A DNA stretch of 64,000 bases, from positions 4,278,001 through 4,342,000 of the forward strand of contig NZ_CP102486.1 of the NCBI RefSeq assembly GCF_026261605.1, in the 5' to 3' direction. The translations under genes were made by a program, and so were the position numbers. Shown here one piece after another: positions 40,353-50,949 of the stretch. The notes under the pieces were generated by a model, which made no database searches, was not told the origin of the DNA, and saw only the letters and a list, made by a program, of their open reading frames with translations. Positions within the stretch are counted from its first letter, which is position 1. The number at the start of each line of letters is the position of its first letter. This stretch comes from Dechloromonas sp. A34 (GTDB lineage Bacteria; Pseudomonadota; Gammaproteobacteria; Burkholderiales; Rhodocyclaceae).

Positions 40353-41806
40353 GCGCAGCGCCGGGCACCGCTGCCGGTGTCAAAGTCCTGCTCGGCCTGA
40401 GCGCCGCCCTGCTCGCCTGGCGCTTCTGGGTGCTACCGCAACTCGGCATCACGCTCTACATCGACGAAGCGCAGTACTGGACCTGGGCGCAACACCTCGA
40501 CTGGGGTTACTTCTCCAAGCCGCCCGGCGTCGCCGCCCTGATCTGGCTGTCCACGGCGCTATTCGGCGACGGTCTGCTCGGCGTCAAGGCCCTGGCCATG
40601 CTCTGCTATCCGGCTGCGGCCGCCGCCTGCTGGGCCATCGCCCGCCGCCTCTACGACGAGCGCACCGCCTTCTGGTCAGCGGTCACCGTGTTGACCCTGC
40701 CGATGTTCGCCTGGCTCGGCCTGTTCGTGTCGACCGATGCCCTGCTCACCTTGTTCTGGGCACTGGCGCTGTGGGCCTATCTGCGCGCGCTGGACAGCGA
40801 CGCCTGGGCCGACTGGCTGCTGCTCGGTGCCGTCTGCGGCCTCGGCCTGCTCTCCAAATACACGATGGCCGCCTGGCTGGGCGCCGCCTTCCTGCACCTG
40901 CTGGCTTTCCACCGGACGCGCCTGGGCACGGCCAAGCCCTGGCTGGCGGGTGGCCTGGCCTTGCTGATCCTGGCGCCCAATATTTACTGGAATTTCACCC
41001 ACGATTTTCCGACACTGAAGCACACCGCCGACATCACGCTCAACAAGAAGGCCGGCGGCGGCTTCAAGGCGCTCGGCGAATTCTGGGCGGCGCAATGGAT
41101 TTCCTTCGGTCCGGTGCTGGGCAGCGTGTTCTTCATCCTGCTCGCCCAGGTCCGGCAAAGCTGGCGCGACGATCGGACCCGGCTCCTGCTCTGGTTCGCC
41201 TTGCCGCTGTGGGCGGTTGTTTCGGCGCAGGCCATGAAGAGCAGCGCCAACGCCAACTGGGCGGCGCCCGCCTTCGCGCCGGCCGCCATCGCCGCCGTTG
41301 CCTGGCTGGTGCAGCGCGAGAAACAACGCCTGCTGGTGATCGGGCTGGCGATCAATATCGCCCTGGTCGCTGCCGTCTATCACTGGCCCAGCCTGCTGGC
41401 CGCAGCCCACGTCCAGAATCCTGCCAAGAAGAGCCCCTTTGCCCGCGCCATGGGCTGGGACGAACTGGGTCGCCAGCTGACACCAATCATCCAGGCCCAC
41501 CCTGACGCCGTGCTGATCGCCGACAACCGCACCCTGCTCGCCCACATGCTCTACGAACTGCGCGACCTGAGCCCGGCCGCCGCTAGCTGGAATCCGAGCG
41601 GCGTGGCGAGCGACCACTACAAGCTGACCACCGACCTGCGGCCCTGGATCGGCAAGGATGCGATCCTGATCACCCAGGACCCGGCCGGGCAATTCATCAA
41701 CTACTTTGCCGCGGTCGACAAGTTGGCGACGCTGAAGGCACCGCTTGACGCGACCACCACCCGCGACATGGATGTTTACCTGCTCCGTGGCTTCAAGGGC
41801 TACTGA
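40349..41806 (+). CDS. ArnT/PMT-like GT-C glycosyltransferase
   Basis: 485 residues from a GTG overlapping the previous stop. The GT-C acidic motif is YIDEAQYWTWAQHLDWGYFSKPPGV near residue 30, the DEAxYW pattern of ArnT and PMT families, followed by about eleven membrane helices and a C-terminal periplasmic domain with SxWNPSGVASDHYKL. It should move a sugar from a polyprenyl-phosphate donor to a periplasmic acceptor, possibly lipid A. The neighbouring GtrB-like enzyme is the natural donor maker. The true acceptor is unknown. Confidence 0.88.
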   Translation: MSAAPGTAAGVKVLLGLSAALLAWRFWVLPQLGITLYIDEAQYWTWAQHLDWGYFSKPPGVAALIWLSTALFGDGLLGVKALAMLCYPAAAAACWAIARRLYDERTAFWSAVTVLTLPMFAWLGLFVSTDALLTLFWALALWAYLRALDSDAWADWLLLGAVCGLGLLSKYTMAAWLGAAFLHLLAFHRTRLGTAKPWLAGGLALLILAPNIYWNFTHDFPTLKHTADITLNKKAGGGFKALGEFWAAQWISFGPVLGSVFFILLAQVRQSWRDDRTRLLLWFALPLWAVVSAQAMKSSANANWAAPAFAPAAIAAVAWLVQREKQRLLVIGLAINIALVAAVYHWPSLLAAAHVQNPAKKSPFARAMGWDELGRQLTPIIQAHPDAVLIADNRTLLAHMLYELRDLSPAAASWNPSGVASDHYKLTTDLRPWIGKDAILITQDPAGQFINYFAAVDKLATLKAPLDATTTRDMDVYLLRGFKGY

Positions 41807-42473
41807 ACTTCGCATCGCGCTGATTGCGTTCGGCCTGCTGGTCGGGCTGTTCATCGCCTTCCCGCAGATCGACCTCGCGGTCAGCGGCCTGTTCTACCGC
41901 GGCGAAGGCCACTGGGCGCTGAATCGCGAAGACCTCTGGCTGGCCATCCCCTATCGCGGCCTACCGCGCCTCGGGCAAGGCCTGCTGGTGGCGCTGTTGC
42001 TGCTTTGGCTGCTCGGCTTCGCCAAGTGCTTCCCGAAGCTCAAGGCCAGACAAACCACCTTCGGTTTCCTGCTCGCCGCCGCACTGGCCGGCCCCATCCT
42101 GTTGGTCGATGCAACGCTCAAGGAACATTCCGGACGGACGCGGCCGGTCAATATCGAACAGTTCGGCGGCAGCAAGCAGTTCACCCCGGCCTTCATTCCG
42201 GCCGACCAGTGCGAGCAGAACTGCTCCTTCGTCAGCGGCCATGTCGCCACCGCCGCCTTCATCATGGCTTTCGGCTGGCTCGGCGCGCCCGCCGTGCGCC
42301 GCCGCTGGCTGTTGGCCAGCCTCGCCTGCGGCGGGCTGTTCGCGCTGGTCCGCATCGTGCCGGGCGGGCATTTCCTGTCCGACACCATCTTCGCGTGGTT
42401 CGCCACCTATTTCAGCCTGTGGGCGACGGAATGGGTGTTCCGGCGCCTGGGCTGGCTGCCCGAGCAGCGCTAG
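41772..42473 (+). CDS. PAP2-family membrane phosphatase
   Basis: 233 residues from the ATG at 41772, or 228 from the GTG at 41787; both overlap the GT-C gene. The phosphatase motifs are KEHSGRTRP (K-x6-RP), FVSGHVA (SGH) and RIVPGGHFLSDTIFAW (R-x5-H-x3-D), in five or six membrane helices. PAP2 enzymes remove phosphate from lipids such as undecaprenyl pyrophosphate or lipid A (LpxE/LpxT-like). The operon with GtrB- and ArnT-like enzymes makes a lipid-A-linked or carrier-recycling role likely. Confidence 0.88.
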   Translation: MFTCSVASRATELRIALIAFGLLVGLFIAFPQIDLAVSGLFYRGEGHWALNREDLWLAIPYRGLPRLGQGLLVALLLLWLLGFAKCFPKLKARQTTFGFLLAAALAGPILLVDATLKEHSGRTRPVNIEQFGGSKQFTPAFIPADQCEQNCSFVSGHVATAAFIMAFGWLGAPAVRRRWLLASLACGGLFALVRIVPGGHFLSDTIFAWFATYFSLWATEWVFRRLGWLPEQR

Positions 42474-42495
42474 AGATCCCCCGCCCGTAGCTGTC

Positions 42496-42517
42496 GGCGT
42501 TCGGAAATCCGAACGCC
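42496..42517. promoter_or_regulatory. Perfect inverted repeat upstream of aspA
   Basis: GGCGTTCGGA and TCCGAACGCC flank AA. It lies 23 bp after the phosphatase stop and about 115 bp before the sigma-54-type promoter of aspA, the distance expected of an enhancer site for a regulator such as DctD. It lacks a following T-run, so a terminator role is less likely but not excluded. Confidence 0.45.
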
Positions 42518-42609
42518 AGTCAGCCCGCTTTCTTCGGAAACCCGATGGGCAGCCCTGCGCCACCGGCCAAAAACCATTAAGAATCAAGGCTCCGCAAAAC
42601 CATCGGTGC

Positions 42610-42625
42610 AGGCACGGCACGTGCG
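42610..42625 (+). promoter_or_regulatory. Candidate sigma-54 promoter of aspA-dctA
   Basis: AGGCACGGCACGTGCG: the GG of the -24 element and the GC of the -12 element are at the exact RpoN spacing, with GGCACG perfect. It ends 58 bp before the aspA ATG, the same distance as the matching element before the asparaginase gene. Confidence 0.6.
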
Positions 42626-42682
42626 TTGAATAAAGGACCGGACGACGCCCCATGTCCAACCGGCCACAACACAGGAGACACC

Positions 42683-44107
<1,425 letters not shown>

Positions 44108-44148
44108 GCCAGCGCCCTTCATTCAATGCACACAACAAGGAAACCATC

Positions 44149-45453
44149 ATGAAAATGAACCGGTTAACCACCCTGATCATGATCGCCATGGTCCTCGGCG
44201 TCATCGTCGGTTACGCCTGCAACACCATGGCCGGCGGCCCGGCCGCCGCCAAGGAGATTGCCGGCTACTTCGGCATCCTGACCGACATCTTCCTGCGCCT
44301 GATCAAGATGATCATCGCGCCGCTGGTCTTCGCCACCTTGGTTGCTGGCCTGGCCGGCATGGGCGACTCGAAGACCGTCGGCCGCATCGGCGCCAAGGCC
44401 CTCGGCTGGTTCGTCGTCGCTTCGCTGTGCTCGCTGTCGCTCGGCCTGTTGTTCGCCAACCTGCTGCAACCGGGCGCCAATCTGGGCGTACCGTTGCCCG
44501 AAGTGGGCAGCGCCGTCGGCCTGAAAACCAGCGCGCTGAACCTCAAGGATTTCATCACCCACGTCTTCCCGAAGAATTTCTTCGAGGCGATGGCGGCCAA
44601 TGAAATCCTGCAGATCCTGGTCTTCGCGGTGTTCTTCGGCCTGGCCCTGGGCCACCTGCACAACCAGGCGGCGCGTAGCCTGGTGAGCACCATGGAAGAA
44701 GTGGTGCATGTCATGCTCAAGGTCACCGACTACGTCATGCGCTTCGCCCCGATCGGCGTCTTCGGTGCCGTCGCCGGCATCATCACGACCCAGGGGCTGG
44801 GCATGCTGGTGGTCTTCGGCAAGCTGCTGGCGAGCTTCTACATCGCCCTGGCCGTTTTGTGGCTGGTGCTGATCGCGGCCGGCTACTTCGTGCTCGGCAA
44901 GGAAGTCTTCCGCCTGCTCAAACTGGTGCGCAGCCCGATGCTGCTCGGCTTCTCGACGGCGAGCAGCGAATCGGCCTATCCCAAGCTCATGGAGCAGCTC
45001 GAGAAATTCGGCGTCAAGGACCGCATCACCGGCTTCGTGCTGCCGCTCGGCTACTCGTTCAACCTCGATGGCTCCATGCTCTACTGCGCCTTCGCCGCGC
45101 TCTTCATCGGCCAGGCCTACGGCATCGATCTCAGCCTGACGACGCAGATCACCATGCTGCTGGTCCTGATGATCTCGAGCAAGGGTGTCGCCGGCGTACC
45201 GCGCTCCTCGCTGGTTGTCGTTGCCGCCGTGCTGCCGATGTTCGGCCTGCCGGAAGCCGGCTTGCTGCTGATCCTCGGAATCGACCACTTCCTCGACATG
45301 GGGCGTACGGCAACCAACGTGCTGGGTAACGCCATCGCCACCGCCGTCGTCGCCAAGTGGGAAAATGGCATCACGCCGGTGGACGAAGCGCTCGCTGAAA
45401 TCGACGAAACGCTGCCGGTGCCTGACCAACTGGTGCCAGCCAGCGCCGCCTGA
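44149..45453 (+). CDS. dctA: C4-dicarboxylate/cation symporter (DAACS family)
   Basis: 434 residues. The DAACS family features are present: eight helices plus two re-entrant loops, the Ser-rich loop LLGFSTASSESAYPKLMEQLEKFG, SFNLDGSMLYCAFAALFIGQAYG and the helix-8 segment GIDHFLDMGRTATNVLGNAIAT. It imports aspartate, fumarate, malate or succinate with protons or sodium. Its place behind aspA and before dctB-dctD supports a dicarboxylate/aspartate role; the closely related GltP function cannot be fully excluded. Two terminators follow. Confidence 0.9.
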   Translation: MKMNRLTTLIMIAMVLGVIVGYACNTMAGGPAAAKEIAGYFGILTDIFLRLIKMIIAPLVFATLVAGLAGMGDSKTVGRIGAKALGWFVVASLCSLSLGLLFANLLQPGANLGVPLPEVGSAVGLKTSALNLKDFITHVFPKNFFEAMAANEILQILVFAVFFGLALGHLHNQAARSLVSTMEEVVHVMLKVTDYVMRFAPIGVFGAVAGIITTQGLGMLVVFGKLLASFYIALAVLWLVLIAAGYFVLGKEVFRLLKLVRSPMLLGFSTASSESAYPKLMEQLEKFGVKDRITGFVLPLGYSFNLDGSMLYCAFAALFIGQAYGIDLSLTTQITMLLVLMISSKGVAGVPRSSLVVVAAVLPMFGLPEAGLLLILGIDHFLDMGRTATNVLGNAIATAVVAKWENGITPVDEALAEIDETLPVPDQLVPASAA

Positions 45454-45475
45454 ACCTGGCAAAACGCTCCTTTGG

Positions 45476-45505
45476 GGTTCGGCCTCCCTCGGGCCGAACC
45501 TTTTT
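45476..45505 (+). terminator. First terminator after dctA
   Basis: GGTTCGGCC pairs with GGCCGAACC around a 7-base loop, followed by TTTTT. Confidence 0.88.
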
Positions 45506-45509
45506 CAAC

Positions 45510-45544
45510 GACCCGGCGCCCAAGGTGCCGGGTCCATTTTTTTT
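45510..45544 (+). terminator. Second, tandem terminator reaching almost to the next start codon
   Basis: GACCCGGCGCC pairs with GGTGCCGGGTC (one G-T pair) around CAA(G), then CA and a run of eight T. The T-run ends 7 bases before the ATG of the TSUP gene. Confidence 0.8.
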
Positions 45545-45551
45545 ACAGAAC

Positions 45552-46307
45552 ATGACTATCGACTGGCTGATCCTGATTCCCGCCGCCTTCTTCGCCGGCA
45601 TGGTCGACGCGGCGGTCGGCGGCGGCGGCCTGATCCAGATTCCGGCCCTGCTCTCGACCTTCCCGCAGACCGCGATCCCGACTCTGTTCGGCACCAACAA
45701 GGTATCGAGCATCGCCGGCACCGCCGCCTCACTGTGGCGCTACGCCCGCGCCGTGCGCATTCCCTGGCGCCTGGTGCTACCCGCGACCGCCGCCGCCCTG
45801 GTCGGCGCCTGGCTCGGCGCTGCGCTGGTCGCCTGGATGCCGCGCGAAGCAATGCGGCCACTGGTCGTCGTCATGATGCTGGCCGTTGCCATCTACACCT
45901 TTCTGCGCAAGAACCTCGGCCATGAAGAGACGCATGAGCCGCGCCCCGGCGACCTTTGGCGCGGCGCACTGTTCGGCCTGGTGATCGGCCTCTACGACGG
46001 CTTCTTTGGCCCGGGCACCGGCAGCTTCCTGATCTTCGGCTTCGTCCGCGTCTTCGGCATGGATTTCGTGCGCGCCTCGGCCAGCGCCAAGGTCATCAAC
46101 CTGGCCACCAACTTCTCGGCCATCGCCTTCTTCGCCAGCCATGGCCCGATCCTGTGGGCCATCGGCCTGACCATGGCTGCGTGCAACCTGGCGGGGGCCT
46201 ACCTCGGCACCCATCTCGCGCTCAAACACGGCGCCGGCTTCATCCGCCAGGCCTTTCTCGGCGTCGTCGTCATCCTGATCGTCAAGCAACTCATCGATCT
46301 CCTCTGA
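45552..46307 (+). CDS. TSUP (TauE/SafE) family membrane permease
   Basis: 251 residues from the ATG at 45552. The duplicated TSUP pattern is visible: AGMVDAAVGGGGLIQIPALLSTFPQ in the first half and GLYDGFFGPGTGSFLIFGFVRVFG in the second, with about eight helices in total. The family moves sulfite, sulfonates or organic acids such as sulfoacetate out of or into cells; the substrate here is unknown. Its position between dctA and dctB hints at a carboxylate or sulfonated analogue. No ribosome site is seen: a terminator hairpin with a T-run fills the space directly before the ATG. Confidence 0.9.
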   Translation: MTIDWLILIPAAFFAGMVDAAVGGGGLIQIPALLSTFPQTAIPTLFGTNKVSSIAGTAASLWRYARAVRIPWRLVLPATAAALVGAWLGAALVAWMPREAMRPLVVVMMLAVAIYTFLRKNLGHEETHEPRPGDLWRGALFGLVIGLYDGFFGPGTGSFLIFGFVRVFGMDFVRASASAKVINLATNFSAIAFFASHGPILWAIGLTMAACNLAGAYLGTHLALKHGAGFIRQAFLGVVVILIVKQLIDLL

Positions 46308-46352
46308 CGCCCCCGCCCTGCTACCATCGGTTTCCCGATCCCGTCCGCCGCC

Positions 46353-48215
46353 ATGCCCAGCCGCCGCCACCTGCCGCTTTTCCTGCTGCTCCTCGCCCTG
46401 ATGGGCCTGACCGGCTTCGGCGCGCACCGCATCGCCCAGCAACTCGGCATCACCGACCTGCAGGCGACCGGCCTGCACCGGCTCGACCTGTACACCGCCA
46501 GCCTCGACCGCGAGATCGGCAAGTACGCCTTCCTGCCCGGCACCCTCGGCCTCGAACGCGACGTGCTCGAACTGCTCGACCGCGGCGAGCGCAGCAAGCT
46601 GGCACCCCAGGTCAATGCCTACCTCGAGCAACTCAACGAGCGGGCCGGCACGCTGGCCATCTACGTCATCGACGCCGGCGGGCAGGTCGTCGCCGCCAGC
46701 AACTGGCGGCGTGCCGACAGCTTCATCGGCGAAGACCTGTCGTTCCGCCCCTATTTCCGCGAAGCGATCAACAGCGGCACCGGGCGTTTCTTCGGCATCG
46801 GCACGACGCGCGGCGAACCCGGCTACTACCTCGCTTCGACCCTGGCCGACGCCAGCCGCACCCTCGGTGTCGCCGTCATCAAGGTCAGCCTCGAACAGCT
46901 GGAAAAATCGTGGAGCACGGTCGAAGCGCCGGCCATGGTCAGCGACGAGAATGGCGTGATCATCCTCGGCTCGGTCGCCGACTGGAAATTCACGACGCTA
47001 CGCCCGCTCGACGAAACGACGCGCAGCGCTTTCGACCAGACCCAGCAATACAACCGCCGAGCCTTGAAACCGCTCGGCCTCAAGGAGATCGCCGAACTCG
47101 ACCACGGCGCCCGCCTGGTCAGCATCGCCAAGACCGGCCCGGAAATGGTCTCGGTCTATCCGGTGGCCGGCCGCTTCCTGGCGCAATCCCGGCCGCTGGC
47201 CGGCACGCCATGGACGCTGACCGTGCTCTCGCATCTCGAACAGGTCGACGAAATCGCCCGCAGCCGGGCCATGGTCGCCGTGGTCGGCGCCGCCTTCCTC
47301 TTCATGCTCGGCCTGATGCTCGACGAGCGCCGCCGCCGCCTGAAAGACCGCCTGGCCGCCCGCGAGGCGTTGCAGAAGGCGCACGACGAACTGGAGCGCA
47401 AGGTCGACGAGCGCACCGCCGACCTCTCGGCCGCCAACCAGCTGCTGCAGGACGAGGTCGCCGAGCGCATCCGCGCCGAACGGACGCTGCGCGCCGCCCA
47501 GGACGAACTGGTCCAGGCCGGCAAGCTGGCGGTGATCGGCCAGCTCTCCACCGGCATCGCCCACGAACTCAACCAGCCGCTGGCCGCCCTGCGCACCCTG
47601 TCCGGCAACGGCGTGCGCTTTCTCGAACGCGGCGATGTCGCCACCACCCGCACCAACCTCGAACGCATCGCCCAGCTGGTCGACCGAATGGGACTGATCA
47701 CCGGTCAGCTGCGCACCTTCGCCCGCAAGTCGAGCGGCCAGTTGCAGCCGGTGGCCTTGGGCAAGGCGCTCGACAACGCCCTGGCCCTGCTCGAACCCCG
47801 GCTGCACCAGGCCAATGCCGAGATCATCTGCAATTGCCCACCGCCCGAACCGGTGGCGCTGTGCGACACCAACCGCCTGGAGCAGGTGCTGGTCAACCTG
47901 ATCGGCAACGCGCTCGACGCCATGGATGGCCAGCCCGCGCCGCGCATCGAAGTGGCCTGCGAATGCGTCGACCGGCAAGCCCGGCTCAGCGTGCGCGACC
48001 ACGGGCCGGGGCTGGACGAGGCAGCGCTGGCCCACCTCTTCGAACCCTTTTTCACGACCAAGGCGGCCGGCGTCGGACTGGGTCTCGGCCTGACCATCTC
48101 GGCCGGCATCGTCCGCGACTTCGGTGGCACGCTCTCCGGGGCCAATCATCCGGACGGCGGCGCCGTCTTCACGCTGGACATCCCTTTGCTCGACGAGGCC
48201 GACCCCCATGACTGA
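46353..48215 (+). CDS. dctB: C4-dicarboxylate sensor histidine kinase DctB
   Basis: 620 residues. Two membrane helices (about 7-25 and 308-328) enclose a double PAS-like periplasmic sensor with DctB features (YTASLDREIGKYAFLPG, ADSFIGEDLSFRPYFREA, GTTRGEPGYYLA). A cytoplasmic coiled coil leads to HisKA with GIAHELNQPLAALRTLSGN (His near 403) and HATPase with LVNLIGNALDAM, DHGPGLDEAAL and GLGLGLTISAGI. It detects external C4-dicarboxylates and phosphorylates DctD, whose gene overlaps its end by 8 bp. Confidence 0.93.
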   Translation: MPSRRHLPLFLLLLALMGLTGFGAHRIAQQLGITDLQATGLHRLDLYTASLDREIGKYAFLPGTLGLERDVLELLDRGERSKLAPQVNAYLEQLNERAGTLAIYVIDAGGQVVAASNWRRADSFIGEDLSFRPYFREAINSGTGRFFGIGTTRGEPGYYLASTLADASRTLGVAVIKVSLEQLEKSWSTVEAPAMVSDENGVIILGSVADWKFTTLRPLDETTRSAFDQTQQYNRRALKPLGLKEIAELDHGARLVSIAKTGPEMVSVYPVAGRFLAQSRPLAGTPWTLTVLSHLEQVDEIARSRAMVAVVGAAFLFMLGLMLDERRRRLKDRLAAREALQKAHDELERKVDERTADLSAANQLLQDEVAERIRAERTLRAAQDELVQAGKLAVIGQLSTGIAHELNQPLAALRTLSGNGVRFLERGDVATTRTNLERIAQLVDRMGLITGQLRTFARKSSGQLQPVALGKALDNALALLEPRLHQANAEIICNCPPPEPVALCDTNRLEQVLVNLIGNALDAMDGQPAPRIEVACECVDRQARLSVRDHGPGLDEAALAHLFEPFFTTKAAGVGLGLGLTISAGIVRDFGGTLSGANHPDGGAVFTLDIPLLDEADPHD

Positions 48216-49545
48216 AGCGCTGAAAGTACTGATCATCGAGGACGACCCGGACGTAGCGCTGGGCTGCGAGCAGGCCCTGCAGCTCGAAGGCATCGCCACC
48301 GAATGTGCCGGCAGCGCCGAACAGGCGCGCCGCCGCCTGGGCCGCGATTTCCGCGGCGTCGTGGTCAGCGACATCCGGCTGCCCAAGATGGATGGCATGG
48401 CCTTCCTGCGCGAAACCCTGGCCCTCGATCCGGAATTGCCGGTGGTGCTGATCACCGGCCACGGCGACGTGACGATGGCGGTGCAGGCGATGAAGGACGG
48501 CGCTTACGACTTCATCCAGAAGCCTTTCGCCCCGGAATACCTGGTCGAGGTGGTGCGCCGGGCGCTGGAGAAACGCCGCCTGGTGCTTGAAGTGCGCGAC
48601 CTGCGCCGCCAGCTCGAACAGCGCGACCAGCTCGAAAGCAAGCTGATCGGCCGCGGCCCCGGCATGCAGAAGCTGCGCGACCGTCTGACCGGCCTCGCCG
48701 GCAGTGCCGCCGACGTGCTGATCCATGGCGAGACCGGCACCGGCAAGGAACTGGTTGCGCGCTGCCTGCACGACCTCAGCATGCGCCGGGACGGCAATTT
48801 CGTCGCCATCAACTGCGGCGGCATGGCCGAAAGCCTACTCGACAGCGAGCTCTTCGGCCACGAGCCGGGCGCCTTCACCGGCGCCCAGAAACGGCGCATC
48901 GGCAAGATCGAGCATGCCAGCGGCGGCACCCTGTTTCTCGACGAAATCGAGAGCATGCCGATGACCATGCAGATCAAGCTGCTGCGCGTCCTGCAGGAAC
49001 GGACGCTGGAACGCCTGGGCTCCAACACCCAGGTCAGCATCGACTGCCGGGTGATCGCCGCGACCAAGGAAGACCTGCTCGACCTCGCGGCACGCGGCGG
49101 CTTTCGCAACGACCTCTACTACCGTCTGGGCGTCGCGACACTGAACCTGCCGCCGCTGCGCGAACGGCGCGAAGACATCCCGCTGCTCTTCGAGCACTTC
49201 CTGCTCCAGGCCGCCGCCCGCCACCAGCGGCCGGTGCCGGAAACCAGCGCCGGCCGCGTCCGGCAACTGGTCGGCTACGCCTGGCCGGGCAACGTCCGCG
49301 AGCTCAGGAACGTCGCCGACCGCTGCGTACTGGGCATCGAAAGCGGATCGCCGCCCTTCGGCCAGCCGCAGTCCGAGGGCCCGACGCCGCTCGCCGAGAC
49401 CGTCGAAGCTTTCGAACGGGCGCTGATCGCCGACGCCCTGCGCCGCTACGGTAGCCTGACCCGCACCGCCGACGCCCTGGCCGTCGCCAAGACGACGCTG
49501 CACGACAAGATCCGCAAATACGGGCTGGCCGACGACGTTTCCTAG
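48208..49545 (+). CDS. dctD: Sigma-54-dependent response regulator DctD
   Basis: 445 residues from the ATG at 48208. Receiver domain (LIIEDDPDVALGCEQAL, Asp in VVVSDIRLPKMDG, Lys in FIQKPF), AAA+ domain with Walker A GETGTGKE, the sigma-54 contact loop GAFTGA, Walker B GTLFLDEIE and the R-finger region, then a Fis-type HTH (RYGSLTRTADALAVAKTTLHDKIRKYGL). It activates RpoN promoters when phosphorylated by DctB. Two sigma-54-type sites nearby, before aspA and before the asparaginase gene, are the likely targets. Confidence 0.95.
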   Translation: MTEALKVLIIEDDPDVALGCEQALQLEGIATECAGSAEQARRRLGRDFRGVVVSDIRLPKMDGMAFLRETLALDPELPVVLITGHGDVTMAVQAMKDGAYDFIQKPFAPEYLVEVVRRALEKRRLVLEVRDLRRQLEQRDQLESKLIGRGPGMQKLRDRLTGLAGSAADVLIHGETGTGKELVARCLHDLSMRRDGNFVAINCGGMAESLLDSELFGHEPGAFTGAQKRRIGKIEHASGGTLFLDEIESMPMTMQIKLLRVLQERTLERLGSNTQVSIDCRVIAATKEDLLDLAARGGFRNDLYYRLGVATLNLPPLRERREDIPLLFEHFLLQAAARHQRPVPETSAGRVRQLVGYAWPGNVRELRNVADRCVLGIESGSPPFGQPQSEGPTPLAETVEAFERALIADALRRYGSLTRTADALAVAKTTLHDKIRKYGLADDVS

Positions 49546-49666
49546 TATCGAAAAACCGATAGCCGACAGGGGGCCAGCCTCGATATTCCGTCAATACCGC
49601 ACGGCCGCTGAAATTCATTTCCAAATAAATCAATCACATAAAAACAACAAGCATCGCCGACACATC

Positions 49667-49682
49667 TGGCATGGCATGTGCT
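49667..49682 (+). promoter_or_regulatory. Candidate sigma-54 promoter of the asparaginase gene
   Basis: TGGCATGGCATGTGCT agrees with the RpoN consensus at TGGCA, G, the GC of -12 and the following T; two positions differ. Start of transcription would be near 49693, 58 bp from the element end to the ATG, the same as at aspA. Confidence 0.65.
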
Positions 49683-49694
49683 GATTAACCATAG

Positions 49695-50801
<1,107 letters not shown>

Positions 50802-50844
50802 ACGCCCCGCACCGCCCGCTCATCCTGACCGGATAGAGCACCGC

Positions 50845-50872
50845 CACGGGCCGGCCCAGCCGCCGGCCCGTG
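50845..50872 (+). terminator. GC-rich hairpin after the asparaginase gene
   Basis: CACGGGCCGGC and GCCGGCCCGTG form an 11-bp perfect stem around a 6-base loop, followed by nine C rather than T. It may slow polymerase or mark the 3' end of the message; it is not a standard intrinsic terminator. Confidence 0.45.
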
Positions 50873-50949
50873 CCCCCCCCCTTTGCCCCCCTGATTGCCG
50901 CAGCGAAAGCGCGGCAACGGGTCAGCTCATCTTCAAAAACGGAAAAATC

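Noticed and set aside
44164-45462. A 432-residue frame antisense to dctA, rich in Asp/Gln/His
   Set aside because: Composition is typical of an antisense shadow of a GC-rich membrane protein gene.
45956-48211. A 751-residue open frame, Arg/Pro-rich, on the plus strand
   Set aside because: It is a shadow frame over the TSUP permease and dctB genes, whose own frames match known families; the long open frame follows from high G+C at third positions.
50873-50881. Run of nine C after the asparaginase gene as a phase-variation tract
   Set aside because: It lies in non-coding DNA, well before the porin start and not between promoter elements that I can identify, so a switching role is not supported.
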